Assembly: GCA_963840235.1 (NCBI GenBank)
Contig: CAWIYC010000009.1
Span: 1 to 64,000 of the forward strand
Reading direction: 5' to 3'
DNA: 64,000 nucleotides
Source: JBBRHQ01 sp963840235
GTDB taxonomy: Bacteria; Actinomycetota; Thermoleophilia; Solirubrobacterales; 70-9
Both the position numbers and the translations under genes were made by a program. Of this stretch, positions 25,107-32,982 are shown piece after piece (the first letter of the stretch is position 1; every line of letters begins with the position of its first letter). The notes under the pieces are model-generated. The model saw only the letters and a list, made by a program, of their open reading frames with translations. It was not told the origin of the DNA and searched no databases.

Positions 25107-25112
25107 TAGCTT
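25107..25112 (+). promoter_or_regulatory. Leaderless-type -10 box (TAGCTT) of the helicase-nuclease gene
   Basis: TAGCTT, 7 nt, GTG at 25120. The spacing decides the start between two in-frame GTG codons (25114 and 25120). Confidence 0.55.
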
Positions 25113-25119
25113 TGTGAGC

Positions 25120-28100
25120 GTGCCTGCCGCCGAGCCGGAACCGAGTCTTGCCCGCCTGGGGCCCGAGGACGAGGCCCCGCCGGGGAGCGGAGAGGGCGCA
25201 CTAACCGACTCCCAGCGCCTCGCGATCGCACACGGCGAGGGCCCGCTGCTGGTCATCGGCGCCGCCGGGAGCGGGAAGACCGAGGTACTGGCGCGGCGGC
25301 TGGCGCGGCTGGCCGAGGAGGGAACGGGTCCCGAGCACGTCCTCGTGATCGCCTCCAGCCGCGCCGCGGCGGCGCGACTTCGCGAGCGGGCCGAGGCCCT
25401 GCTGGAGGGCCCCTACGAGGAGCTCTGGATCGGGACCTGGGAGGCGATCGGGGAGCGCTTGCTGAACGACTACTCCTCTGAGGCCGGGCTCGACCCCTTC
25501 TTCGACGTCCTCGGCCCGGCCGAGCGGCTGGCGATGCTGCTCGACCGCCTCGAGGAGCTGCCGCTGCGACACCACGAGATCCGCGGCAACCCCGCCGGCC
25601 TGCTGGCACGCCTGCTGCGCCGTATCGACGCGCTCAAGGCGGAGGCCGTCGGCCCCGAGACCCTCGCCGCCCTGGCCGGGGAGCGATTGCAGGCCGCCGC
25701 CGACGAGGCGGCCCGCGAGGCGGCCCGACGCGAGCGCGAGTTCGCCGAGCTCTACGCCGCCCACGACCGCATCCTCGCCGCCGCCGGCAGCCTCGACTCC
25801 GGCGATGTCTCGCTGGCGCTGAGGAGGCTTCTCTCCGGGCGCGCCGACACCCGCCGCGAGATCGCCTCTCGCTTCCGCTTCACCATGGTCGACGAGCTCG
25901 AGGACGCGACCCTCGCCCGCTGGGCGATCCTGGCCGAGCTGGGCGCCGACAACTCCAACCTGCTCTGCGCCCTCGACGACGACCAGGCCACCCGCGGCCC
26001 CGGGGCCCGCACCGCCTCCTGGTTCCGCGAGCTCCATCCAGATGCCGACGTCGTCGTCCTCGACCGCTGCCTTCGGGGCGGCAGCGAGGTGATGGACGCG
26101 GCCCGCGCCGTCGTCGCCGCGATTCCAGACCGCCTGGAGAAGCCCGGCCGGGCCGAGGACACCGACGTCTCCGTTCGCTTCTGGCGCTCTCGCAACGAGC
26201 GCGCCCAGGCGCAGGCGGTCGCGCGTGAGGTCGAGCACCTGATCGCCGGGGGGATCGCGCCGCAGTCGATCTGCGTCATGGTCGACGAGCCCTCGCGCCG
26301 CGGCAGCGCCGTCGCCGCGGCGCTGGAGGAGCGCAGCATCCCCTTCCACCTGGCGGGGCCGGCGGCGCTCTTCCGCCGCCCCGAGGTCCGCGACGCGATC
26401 GCCTGGCTGCGGGTGCTCGCCGATCCCGACGACTCGGCCGCAGCGGCGCGGGCGCTGACGCGGCCGCCGGTGGAGCTGCGCTCGGTGGACCTGGCGCGGC
26501 TGACGACGATCGCGCGGCGCCGCAAGCTCGACATGGTCTCGGCCTGTGCGGCGGCGCTCGAGAGCCCGCAGATCGGGCCCGAGGCGCGGGAGCGGATACA
26601 GGGGTTCCTCAAGCTCCACCAGGCCGCCTCGGCGGCGCTGGAGGAGCGCCGCGCCGACGTCTTCGTCAGGCGGCTGATCGAGCGCGTCGGCCTCCGGCGC
26701 CAGCGCCTCTTCGCCGCCCAGCCGGAGGCCGCCGAGCGCCTGCTCAGCCTCTCGCGCCTGGCAGAGCTGGCCGCGGCCTGGACCCGGCGCGAGCCGCAGG
26801 CCTCGACCCGCGACTTCGTCCGCTACCTCAGCGCCGTCGCCGACGCCGGGGTCGAGCTCGGCAGCGACGACGAGGTCCCGGCGCCGGGGTCGGTGCAGGT
26901 GATCGCCCTCGCCGACGCCAAGGGGCTCGAGTTCGACCACGTCTACGTGCTGGGGCTGGAGCGCTCCGACGCCGCCGAGCGCGCCCCGGGCCCGCCCGCG
27001 GTCCCGCCCGAGCTGCTTGCAGAGCCCCCGGCCGAGGCCGGGGCGGCGGCCCTGATGGCACGGCGCCGGCGGACCCTGCACGTTGCCATGACCCGCGCCC
27101 GTGCCTGCCTCGTCCTCTCCTGGGTCGAGCGCGACCGCGACGGCCCCACCAGGCCCTCGCCGCTGTATGAGGAGGCGCGCACGGTCCTCGGGGCCAGCGA
27201 GGAGATCCACGAGGAGGAGCTTTTCGGCCCGGCCGAGGGCCTGCACGCCACCTACCGGATGCTGCGCGACGAGGTCCTGGAGGGCTCCTGGAAGGCCGGC
27301 CGCGAGCTCTCCGAGCCGCGCCTGGACACGGCGATCGACGTCAACCGCGCCATCGCCCGCCACCTCGAGCTGATCAAGCTGGCGGCGCTGGCGCAGCGGC
27401 CCGGCAGCGAGCCGACCGCGGATGCGATCGAGGCGATCAACGGCCTGCTGCGACAGGTCGCGACCCCTGAGCAACAGGCCGAGCTGGACGCCTCCTCCCT
27501 GGACGAGTACCTGCTCGACGAGGAGCGCGAGCGGGGCCGTCGGCGCGAGCTGATCGCGGCTCGCGAGGAGCCCTCGCTGGAGGCCTTCCTTCCTCGCCGC
27601 GGGGAGGGGTTGAAGCTCTCCGCCTCCGACCTCGGCCTCTATCTCACCTGCCCGCTGAAGTACAAGTTCGCCCGCGTCTTCGGCATCCCGCAGGAGCCGA
27701 CGATCAACCAGCGATTCGGGATCCTGATCCACAATGTCCTCGAGCGCTTCCACAAGGAGCGCGTCGCCGGCGAGGGCGGTGAGGACGGCCTGCGGCGGTT
27801 GATGCGGCTGTTCGAGGCGGGCTGGCGGCGCTCGGGCTTCGGCACCTCCGACGACGAGTTGCAGTTCCGCGACCGCGCCCGCGAGGCGATGCGCCTCTAC
27901 TGGGAGCGCGAGCGCGACTCCGAGGCCGAGCCGGTCTGGCTGGAGCGCAAGTTCGACTTCCAGATCGGCCCCCACCACGTCCGCGGCCGGGTCGACCGCG
28001 TCGACCGCCTCCCCGGAGGCGAGCACGAGCTGATCGACTACAAGACCGGCGAGCGGCAGACCAAGGCCCAGCTGGCCGAGGACCTGCAGCTCTCGCTCTA

Positions 28101-28335
28101 CCGCATCGCCGCCCGTGAGGCCTGGGACCTCGAGGCCACCACGGGCAGCTACTACTACGTCCTCGACGCGGAGAAGGTCGCGGTCGAGGCCGCCCCCGAC
28201 GACGCCGAGCGGGTCGAGCGCACCGTGCTCCAGGTCGGCGAGGGGGTCATGGGCCAGGACTTCGAGCCGAGGCCCTCGCCGACGGTCTGCGGCTGGTGCG
28301 ACTACCGGCTGATCTGCCCCGCAGCCGAGAGCTGA
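25120..28335 (+). CDS. UvrD/Rep-type helicase fused to a 4Fe-4S PD-(D/E)XK nuclease (AdnB/AddB-like)
   Basis: 1071 residues. Helicase part: Q-motif LTDSQRLAIAHG, Walker A GAAGSGKTEVLARRLA, Walker B region MVDELEDATLAR, motif V DAKGLEFDHVYVLGL and motif VI TLHVAMTRARACLVLSW. Nuclease part: SDLGLYLTCPLKYKF with the first Cys, GRVDRVD, ELIDYKTGE (catalytic Asp and Lys) and a terminal CGWCDYRLIC whose C-x2-C-x5-C completes an iron-sulfur cluster as in AddB/AdnA/AdnB. It would resect DNA double-strand ends. The usual DEYQDT of motif II is DELEDA and the NYRS-like motif is RCLRGG, so the motor may be weaker than in UvrD. No partner subunit lies next to it. Confidence 0.9.
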   Translation: MPAAEPEPSLARLGPEDEAPPGSGEGALTDSQRLAIAHGEGPLLVIGAAGSGKTEVLARRLARLAEEGTGPEHVLVIASSRAAAARLRERAEALLEGPYEELWIGTWEAIGERLLNDYSSEAGLDPFFDVLGPAERLAMLLDRLEELPLRHHEIRGNPAGLLARLLRRIDALKAEAVGPETLAALAGERLQAAADEAAREAARREREFAELYAAHDRILAAAGSLDSGDVSLALRRLLSGRADTRREIASRFRFTMVDELEDATLARWAILAELGADNSNLLCALDDDQATRGPGARTASWFRELHPDADVVVLDRCLRGGSEVMDAARAVVAAIPDRLEKPGRAEDTDVSVRFWRSRNERAQAQAVAREVEHLIAGGIAPQSICVMVDEPSRRGSAVAAALEERSIPFHLAGPAALFRRPEVRDAIAWLRVLADPDDSAAAARALTRPPVELRSVDLARLTTIARRRKLDMVSACAAALESPQIGPEARERIQGFLKLHQAASAALEERRADVFVRRLIERVGLRRQRLFAAQPEAAERLLSLSRLAELAAAWTRREPQASTRDFVRYLSAVADAGVELGSDDEVPAPGSVQVIALADAKGLEFDHVYVLGLERSDAAERAPGPPAVPPELLAEPPAEAGAAALMARRRRTLHVAMTRARACLVLSWVERDRDGPTRPSPLYEEARTVLGASEEIHEEELFGPAEGLHATYRMLRDEVLEGSWKAGRELSEPRLDTAIDVNRAIARHLELIKLAALAQRPGSEPTADAIEAINGLLRQVATPEQQAELDASSLDEYLLDEERERGRRRELIAAREEPSLEAFLPRRGEGLKLSASDLGLYLTCPLKYKFARVFGIPQEPTINQRFGILIHNVLERFHKERVAGEGGEDGLRRLMRLFEAGWRRSGFGTSDDELQFRDRAREAMRLYWERERDSEAEPVWLERKFDFQIGPHHVRGRVDRVDRLPGGEHELIDYKTGERQTKAQLAEDLQLSLYRIAAREAWDLEATTGSYYYVLDAEKVAVEAAPDDAERVERTVLQVGEGVMGQDFEPRPSPTVCGWCDYRLICPAAES

Positions 28336-28338
28336 GGC

Positions 28339-29211
28339 TCAGCTGGCGTCGTCGCCGTGCTGCTGGAGGAAGCGCTGGAAGTCGCGCGCGATCGTGTCGC
28401 CCGACGGCATCTCCTCCTCATCGGCCTCTGCGTCGACCTGCTCCTCCTCGATCCGCGCCACCAGCTCCTCGATCTCGGGGTTGGCGGCGACGGCACGGCC
28501 GACCTGCTCCTCGTAGCTGGAGGTCTCGTCCTCCAGATCGCCGGCGTCGACGGAGACCCCGGTGAGGCTCTCGAGGCGGCGAAGGAGCGCCAGCGCCGCC
28601 TTCGGGTTCGGGACCGAGGCGACGTAGTGGGGGACCGCCGCCCAGAGCGAGGCCGACTTCATCCCGGCTCGGCGGCAGGAGTCGTGAACGACGCCGACGA
28701 TCCCGGTCGGGCCCTCGTAGTTGGAGCGTTGAAGCTCGAGCTCGTCCACCAGCTCCTCGTCGGAGGCGAGGCCGGTGATCGGCACCGGCAGCGTGTGGGA
28801 GACCTCGGCCAGGAGGGCGCCGAGCGTTATCACCGTGCCGACCCCGAGCCGGTGAGCGGCGCCGGCCACCGAGTCGGAGAAGGTGCGCCAGCGAAGGTTG
28901 GGCTCGGTCCCGTCGAGGAGGACCAGATCGCGCTCGGCGTTGGGGGCCCGCGCCGCCAGCATGGTGTTCTCCGGCCACTCGATGTGACGGGTCTGGCCCT
29001 CGGTCAGGGTGATCGTCGGCCGGTTGGCCTGGAAATCGAAGAACTCCTCTGGGTCGAGCTGGGCGATCACCTCGGCGTCGAGGGAGCCGGCGACGGTCTC
29101 GAGGGCGGTTGAGGCGGCCGCTGCGGCGTCGTTCCAGCCGCGGAAGGCGCAGACGAGGATCGGCGAGCGCAGCTGCGGCAGATCCCCTTCTTCCCAGACC
29201 AGCGGTTCCAC
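28339..29211 (-). CDS. PAC2 family protein
   Basis: 290 residues: SPILVCAFRGWNDAAAAAS at the start, LDPEEFFDFQANRPTI, then TLGALLAEVSHTLPVPITG and GPTGIVGVVHDSCRRAG, all typical for the actinobacterial PAC2 (proteasome assembly chaperone 2-like) family. Function in bacteria is not settled. The C-terminal ~60 residues are acidic and probably helical. GTG at 29211 has a TAGTCT box 6 nt upstream. Convergent with the helicase gene, 3 bp between stop codons. No proteasome genes are in the window. Confidence 0.9.
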   Translation of the reverse strand: MEPLVWEEGDLPQLRSPILVCAFRGWNDAAAAASTALETVAGSLDAEVIAQLDPEEFFDFQANRPTITLTEGQTRHIEWPENTMLAARAPNAERDLVLLDGTEPNLRWRTFSDSVAGAAHRLGVGTVITLGALLAEVSHTLPVPITGLASDEELVDELELQRSNYEGPTGIVGVVHDSCRRAGMKSASLWAAVPHYVASVPNPKAALALLRRLESLTGVSVDAGDLEDETSSYEEQVGRAVAANPEIEELVARIEEEQVDAEADEEEMPSGDTIARDFQRFLQQHGDDAS

Positions 29212-29217
29212 GGCTTG

Positions 29218-29223
29218 AGACTA
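29218..29223 (-). promoter_or_regulatory. Leaderless-type -10 box (TAGTCT) of the PAC2 gene
   Basis: TAGTCT, 6 nt, GTG at 29211 on the minus strand. Confidence 0.55.
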
Positions 29224-29282
29224 GACGATGGGAGCCGGTGCCCGGGCGGGCCGCGTCCGCCCCGGCGGGCAGGATTGAGGTG

Positions 29283-30188
29283 ATGGAAGCCGCCGCCCAG
29301 ATCACCCAACCCGCCCCTGGCGAGAGCCCGACCATCGCCGAGCTGACGCCGGGGCGCGCATTCCGCGGCCGCTACGCCTGCGCCCGCAAGGACCGGCTCA
29401 CAGCCCGCACCGGCTCTGCCTACCTGGCGCTCGAGCTTCGCGATCGCAGCGGGGCAATCCCGGCGCGGATCTTCCGCGACGTCGACTCGATCGGCGCCCG
29501 CTTCGATCGCGGCGACGCGGTCGAGGTTCGCGGCCGGGTCGAGCGCTTCCGCGGCCGGCTCGTCGCCGAGCTCGACGACGTCCGCCCGCTGGCCGAGGGG
29601 GAGATGGACCCTGCCGAGTTCCTGCCCTCCGCCTACCGCGACCGCGAGGAGCTCGAGGGCTTCCTCGAGCACCTGATCCGAGAGGTCCACGACCCCGGGC
29701 TGCGCGAGGTCGTCGAGTCGGTCCTGATCTCAGGCGCAACCGCCGCGGAGTTCCGCCGCGCTCCCTGCACCCGCGGCGGCCACCACGCCTACCTCGGCGG
29801 GCTGATCGAGCACACGGTCGCGGTCGCGACCATGGTCACGGAGTTGGCGCCGCTGCACCCGCGGCTTGACTCCGACCTGCTGATGGCGGCGGCGCTGCTG
29901 CACGACGTCGGCAAGACAGGCGAGTTCGTCTACGGGGCGGAGATCGGCATCAGCGAGGAGGGGCGCCTTCTCGGCCACCTCCAGATCGGCGCCGAGATCG
30001 TCGGCGCCGCCGGCGGCGGCCTCCCGGCGCAGCGGCGGACGGCGCTGCTCTCCTGCATCCTCGCCCACCACGGCCCCGAGGCCCTGCGGGTTCGCTCCTT
30101 CCCCTCGGCCGAGGCGATCGCGCTGTACCGGCTCAACGCCCTCGACGCCCAGGTCAAGGGCGCGCTCGAGCACGGCCTGCCGTCCTGA
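29283..30188 (+). CDS. YhaM-like 3'-5' exoribonuclease (OB-fold plus HD domain)
   Basis: 301 residues. Residues ~15-100 resemble an OB nucleic-acid-binding fold (GRYACARKDRLTARTGSAYL, IPARIFRDVD). An HD domain follows: RGGHHAYLGGLIEHTVAV, AALLHDVGKTGEF with the HD pair, GHLQIGAEIV and ILAHHGPEALR. The order matches Bacillus YhaM, which trims RNA and single-stranded DNA from the 3' end with Mn or Co ions. Length (YhaM about 314) agrees. ATG at 29283; a GTG directly before it is in frame. Divergent from PAC2 across 71 bp. Confidence 0.88.
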   Translation: MEAAAQITQPAPGESPTIAELTPGRAFRGRYACARKDRLTARTGSAYLALELRDRSGAIPARIFRDVDSIGARFDRGDAVEVRGRVERFRGRLVAELDDVRPLAEGEMDPAEFLPSAYRDREELEGFLEHLIREVHDPGLREVVESVLISGATAAEFRRAPCTRGGHHAYLGGLIEHTVAVATMVTELAPLHPRLDSDLLMAAALLHDVGKTGEFVYGAEIGISEEGRLLGHLQIGAEIVGAAGGGLPAQRRTALLSCILAHHGPEALRVRSFPSAEAIALYRLNALDAQVKGALEHGLPS

Positions 30189-30216
30189 TCGCGACCCGCC
30201 GGGCGCCCGCTCGACC

Positions 30217-30633
30217 TCAGTACTCACCCGAGTCCGGCCGGCGACGCTCGCGCTTGCGCACCGAGGCCCGCCGCTTCTGCTCAAGGCGCCGCTCCCTCGC
30301 CGCACGGCTGGGACGGGTCTGGCGCCTCGGCTTCGGTGTCGCCAGGGCCTCGCGCAGCTTTGCCCGCAACCGCTCCAACGCCAGCTGGCGGTTGCGAGCC
30401 TGGCTGCGGGCGTCCTGGGCGACGGCGGTCACCCGCGTCCCAAAGCGCTGGGTCAGCCGGGCCCGCTGCGGCGGCGACAGACTGTCCGACGCCTCGAGGT
30501 CGAAGACGGCCTCGATTCGCGAAGCGGTGACGTTTGCATGCTGGCCGCCGGGGCCGGAGGAGCGGCTCGCGCGCAGCTCGATCTCGCTCAGCGGGATCGA
30601 TAGCCGGTGGTTGATGCGCAGGGCATCGCTCAC
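30217..30633 (-). CDS. arfB: Alternative ribosome-rescue factor ArfB / peptidyl-tRNA hydrolase (YaeJ)
   Basis: 138 residues with the GGQ domain: LRASRSSGPGGQHANVTASR contains the catalytic GGQ that hydrolyses peptidyl-tRNA on stalled ribosomes. The C-terminal ~60 residues are strongly basic (RRQTRPSRAARERRLEQKRR), as needed to enter the empty mRNA channel. The length fits ArfB rather than a class I release factor (about 350). GTG start; the stop of the upstream TauE/SafE gene lies 3 bp before it, so the genes may be co-transcribed. Confidence 0.93.
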   Translation of the reverse strand: MSDALRINHRLSIPLSEIELRASRSSGPGGQHANVTASRIEAVFDLEASDSLSPPQRARLTQRFGTRVTAVAQDARSQARNRQLALERLRAKLREALATPKPRRQTRPSRAARERRLEQKRRASVRKRERRRPDSGEY

Positions 30634-30636
30634 CCC

Positions 30637-31020
30637 CTAGCGCTCCTCGGTCGCCGGCGCGCGCAGCGCGCGCCGAGTCAGCTGCAGAGCGAAGAACAGG
30701 GCGAGAGCGGCGAAGGCCAGCTTCAGCGCCCGCTCAGGAACGGCGTTGGCGACGACGACGCCGACCAGGACCCCGAGCGGCGAGAGGACCCCGATCACCA
30801 GCGCCTCGCGGAGGCGGACGTTGCCGTACCCGTGCTGGCGGTAGGCCCCGACGAAGGCGACGATCACGATCATCAGCAGCGAGGTCGATTCGGCTCGGAC
30901 CTGGCTGAGGTCGAGGAAGACGGTCATCGCCGGGACGAAGAGGATGCCGCCACCGACCCCGACGAGGCCGCCGGCGACTCCGCCGGCGGCGGCCAGAAGT
31001 GCGGCCAGCAGCTCGCTCAC
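30637..31020 (-). CDS. Half-size TauE/SafE family membrane permease, second of a tandem pair
   Basis: 127 residues with four hydrophobic helices. GGVAGGLVGVGGGILFVPAM is the conserved glycine-rich first segment of TauE/SafE exporters. Typical family members have about 250 residues with two such halves; here each half is its own gene. The start overlaps the stop of the upstream half by 4 bp (ATGA), so equal synthesis and a two-chain transporter are likely. The family exports sulfite, sulfoacetate or other organosulfur anions. Confidence 0.87.
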   Translation of the reverse strand: MSELLAALLAAAGGVAGGLVGVGGGILFVPAMTVFLDLSQVRAESTSLLMIVIVAFVGAYRQHGYGNVRLREALVIGVLSPLGVLVGVVVANAVPERALKLAFAALALFFALQLTRRALRAPATEER

Positions 31021-31379
31021 GAGACGATCAACTCGATCGCGACCGCGAGCAGGAGGACCGCGAACATGAGCGAGACGGCGCGCTGCGGGATCCGCTGCTG
31101 GAGCGCGGTCCCGGCGAGGACGCCGACGATGGCGGGCAGCGCCAGCCAGAGCCCGGTGCCGACCTCGACGTTGCCGTAGATCCCCCCTTGGGCGAGGGCC
31201 CCGAGGGCGCCGATGAGGACGATCGCGGCGAGGCTGGTTCCAGTCGCCAGCCGCTCACCGTAGCCGCAGAGGAGAATCAGCAGCGGCACGATCACGGTGC
31301 CGCCGCCGACGCCGAAGAGGCCGCTGAAGGCGCCCGCGGCGGTTCCAATCCCGGCCAGCTTCAGCGTCTCGGGTGACAC
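31017..31379 (-). CDS. Half-size TauE/SafE family membrane permease, first of a tandem pair
   Basis: 120 residues from GTG at 31379 (VSPETLKLAGIGTAAGAF), four helices, with GLFGVGGGTVIVPLLILLCG as the family motif. A longer frame to 31481 exists, but its extra part (ARAGSARSGASSAAARS) is not protein-like and overlaps the divergent otsB gene. Coupled by a 4-bp overlap to the next half. Confidence 0.87.
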   Translation of the reverse strand: MSPETLKLAGIGTAAGAFSGLFGVGGGTVIVPLLILLCGYGERLATGTSLAAIVLIGALGALAQGGIYGNVEVGTGLWLALPAIVGVLAGTALQQRIPQRAVSLMFAVLLLAVAIELIVS

Positions 31380-31385
31380 GGCGGC

Positions 31386-31391
31386 GATACT
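31386..31391 (+). promoter_or_regulatory. Leaderless-type -10 box (GATACT) of otsB
   Basis: GATACT, 7 nt, ATG at 31399. It lies between the divergent starts of the TauE/SafE pair and otsB, only 20 bp apart. Confidence 0.45.
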
Positions 31392-31398
31392 AGAGCCG

Positions 31399-32214
31399 AT
31401 GCCCACGGACTCCGCGACCGAGCGTGCAGCGGCGCTGCTGGCCCCACTTCGGGCCGACCCGGCCCGCGCCGCGATCCTCACCGACGTCGATGGGACCCTG
31501 GCGCCGATCGTCGAGCGCCCCGAGGAGGCCCGTGTCCCTGAGGAGGCGCGGCGGGCGCTGGCCGGGCTTCGCGGCCGCTACGGGGTCGTCGGCGCCGTTT
31601 CCGGGCGCCGCGCCGCCGTCGCCCGCGAGCTGGTCGGGGTCGAGGGGATCGCCTACTCCGGCAACCACGGTCTCGAGCTGCTGCCGCCGGACGGCGGCGG
31701 ACTGCGGATGGACCCCTCGGTCGACGGCCGCGAGCAGGCGGCAGCCGAGCACCTCGCCGGCCTCGATCCCGGCTCGCTGGGGGCCCTTGGCCTCAGGATC
31801 GAGGACAAGGGGCCGATCCAGGCGCTTCACTGGCGGGGGGCCCAAGACGAGGAGGAGGCGCGGGCGCGGGCGCGGGAGATCGCCGCCGGCGCCGCCGGCG
31901 CCGGCCTCGAGCCGCACTGGGGGCGCAAGGTCCTCGAGTTGCGACCGGCCGGCGGCGGCGGAAAGGGGGCCGCAGTTTCGGCCCTGATCGGGTCAGGTGG
32001 GGAGATCACCGCCGCCGCCTACGCCGGCGACGACCGCACCGACCTCGACGCCTTCCGCCGCCTGCGGGAGATGCTCGCCGCCGGCCGGCTCGAGCACGCT
32101 GTCTGCATCGGTGTCGCCTCGGCGGAGGGGCCGGCAGAGATACGCGAGGAGGCCGACCTGGCGGTCGGGGGGCCCGGCGAGTGGATCGAGATCCTCCGGT
32201 CGCTGGCAAGCTGA
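31399..32214 (+). CDS. otsB: Trehalose-6-phosphate phosphatase
   Basis: 271 residues of the HAD superfamily: motif I ILTDVDGTLAPI with nucleophile Asp and acid/base Asp, SGR in VGAVSGRRAAV (motif II), YSGNHGLELL, a K in GRKVLELRPAGGGGKG (motif III) and YAGDDRTDLDAF with the metal-binding Asp pair (motif IV). The NHG and GDDRTD signatures are specific for OtsB-type phosphatases making trehalose. No otsA is in the window. ATG at 31399 is supported by the promoter box. A small membrane protein gene follows after 8 bp, probably co-transcribed. Confidence 0.93.
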   Translation: MPTDSATERAAALLAPLRADPARAAILTDVDGTLAPIVERPEEARVPEEARRALAGLRGRYGVVGAVSGRRAAVARELVGVEGIAYSGNHGLELLPPDGGGLRMDPSVDGREQAAAEHLAGLDPGSLGALGLRIEDKGPIQALHWRGAQDEEEARARAREIAAGAAGAGLEPHWGRKVLELRPAGGGGKGAAVSALIGSGGEITAAAYAGDDRTDLDAFRRLREMLAAGRLEHAVCIGVASAEGPAEIREEADLAVGGPGEWIEILRSLAS

Positions 32215-32222
32215 AGGCACCG

Positions 32223-32762
32223 ATGCCGTTCACCGACCTCCTCCGCGCCACCGTCCTGCTCGCCGCCGGAGAGGCGACTGCGTTGGGGGCGATCACGGCG
32301 ATCGCCGTTGGTCGCGCCGACGACACCCGCACGATCAAGGTGGCGGCAGTGTGGTGGGCGATCTCGGTCGCGGTCGGCCTCTACCTGGGCCGGCCGCAGC
32401 GGGCCGCAGACGGCGTCCGCGACGCCCTCGCCGGGGCGCGGACGGCGACCTCGCTGCCGAGCGAGTCGCCGTCGCGGATCGCGCTCACCCGGCTCTGGCC
32501 GATCGGCGCCACGGCCCTGATCGCCGGGGGCCTCGGGCTCTTCTTCCCCGGTGTCGCCGCGATCGGCGCCGGCTACGCCCTCCTGGTCGCGCTCGCCTGG
32601 CGCAGCCGCGAGGCGGCTGTGCTCGGGGTGGAGCAGCGCGACGGCACCCGCTTCTACGTCGAGCCGACCCCGGCCTTCAGCCCGGTGGTGCTGATCAGGA
32701 CCCCGGGACTCGGCAGCGAGCGGACGCCCACCGGCCACCCTCCGCCACCGCCGGCCGGCTGA
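32223..32762 (+). CDS. Hypothetical membrane protein
   Basis: 179 residues. Predicted helices: LLRATVLLAAGEATALGAIT, VWWAISVAVGLYLG, then after a loop WPIGATALIAGGLGLFFP and AIGAGYALLVALAW; the end VEQRDGTRFYVEPTPAF with a proline-rich tail is soluble. No family recognised. It follows otsB by 8 bp and so may share its transcript. Confidence 0.75.
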   Translation: MPFTDLLRATVLLAAGEATALGAITAIAVGRADDTRTIKVAAVWWAISVAVGLYLGRPQRAADGVRDALAGARTATSLPSESPSRIALTRLWPIGATALIAGGLGLFFPGVAAIGAGYALLVALAWRSREAAVLGVEQRDGTRFYVEPTPAFSPVVLIRTPGLGSERTPTGHPPPPPAG

Positions 32763-32782
32763 ACCGGCGCGCCCCCGTAGCC

Positions 32783-32802
32783 CGGGCGCCACCGAGCGCC
32801 CG
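32783..32802 (+). terminator. Possible transcription-end hairpin of the otsB unit
   Basis: CGGGCGC-caccga-GCGCCCG, a perfect 7-bp stem, 20 bp after the last stop codon. There is no U-run, so it may be a weak terminator or only an mRNA-stabilising hairpin. Confidence 0.35.
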
Positions 32803-32838
32803 TTGAGCAGGCCTCGGAAGGTTCGATGAAGGGTTTGG

Positions 32839-32864
32839 GTACCCAGGCGTGCTGAAACTCTTCA
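32839..32864 (+). repeat. Short dispersed repeat, copy 2 (GTACCCA-N5-GCTGAAAC-N2-TTCA)
   Basis: Counterpart of 22102-22127. The rest of the 220-bp gap 32763-32982 shows nothing recognisable besides this and the hairpin at 32783-32802. Confidence 0.4.
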
Positions 32865-32982
32865 ATCAGAGGCGCGGCGGGGGCGGGGGGCTGGAATCGA
32901 GCGCGCGGCGGCCCGTCGGCTGGTGCCCGGGAGAGCCCTCAGCCTCGCTTGTTTCCGAGTCGCTCTCGACCCCGATGACGGA

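Noticed and set aside
25201..28026. 941-codon minus-strand frame opposite the helicase-nuclease
   Set aside because: Composition of an antisense shadow (runs of Leu/Gly/Arg/Asp) while the plus strand holds full helicase and nuclease motifs.
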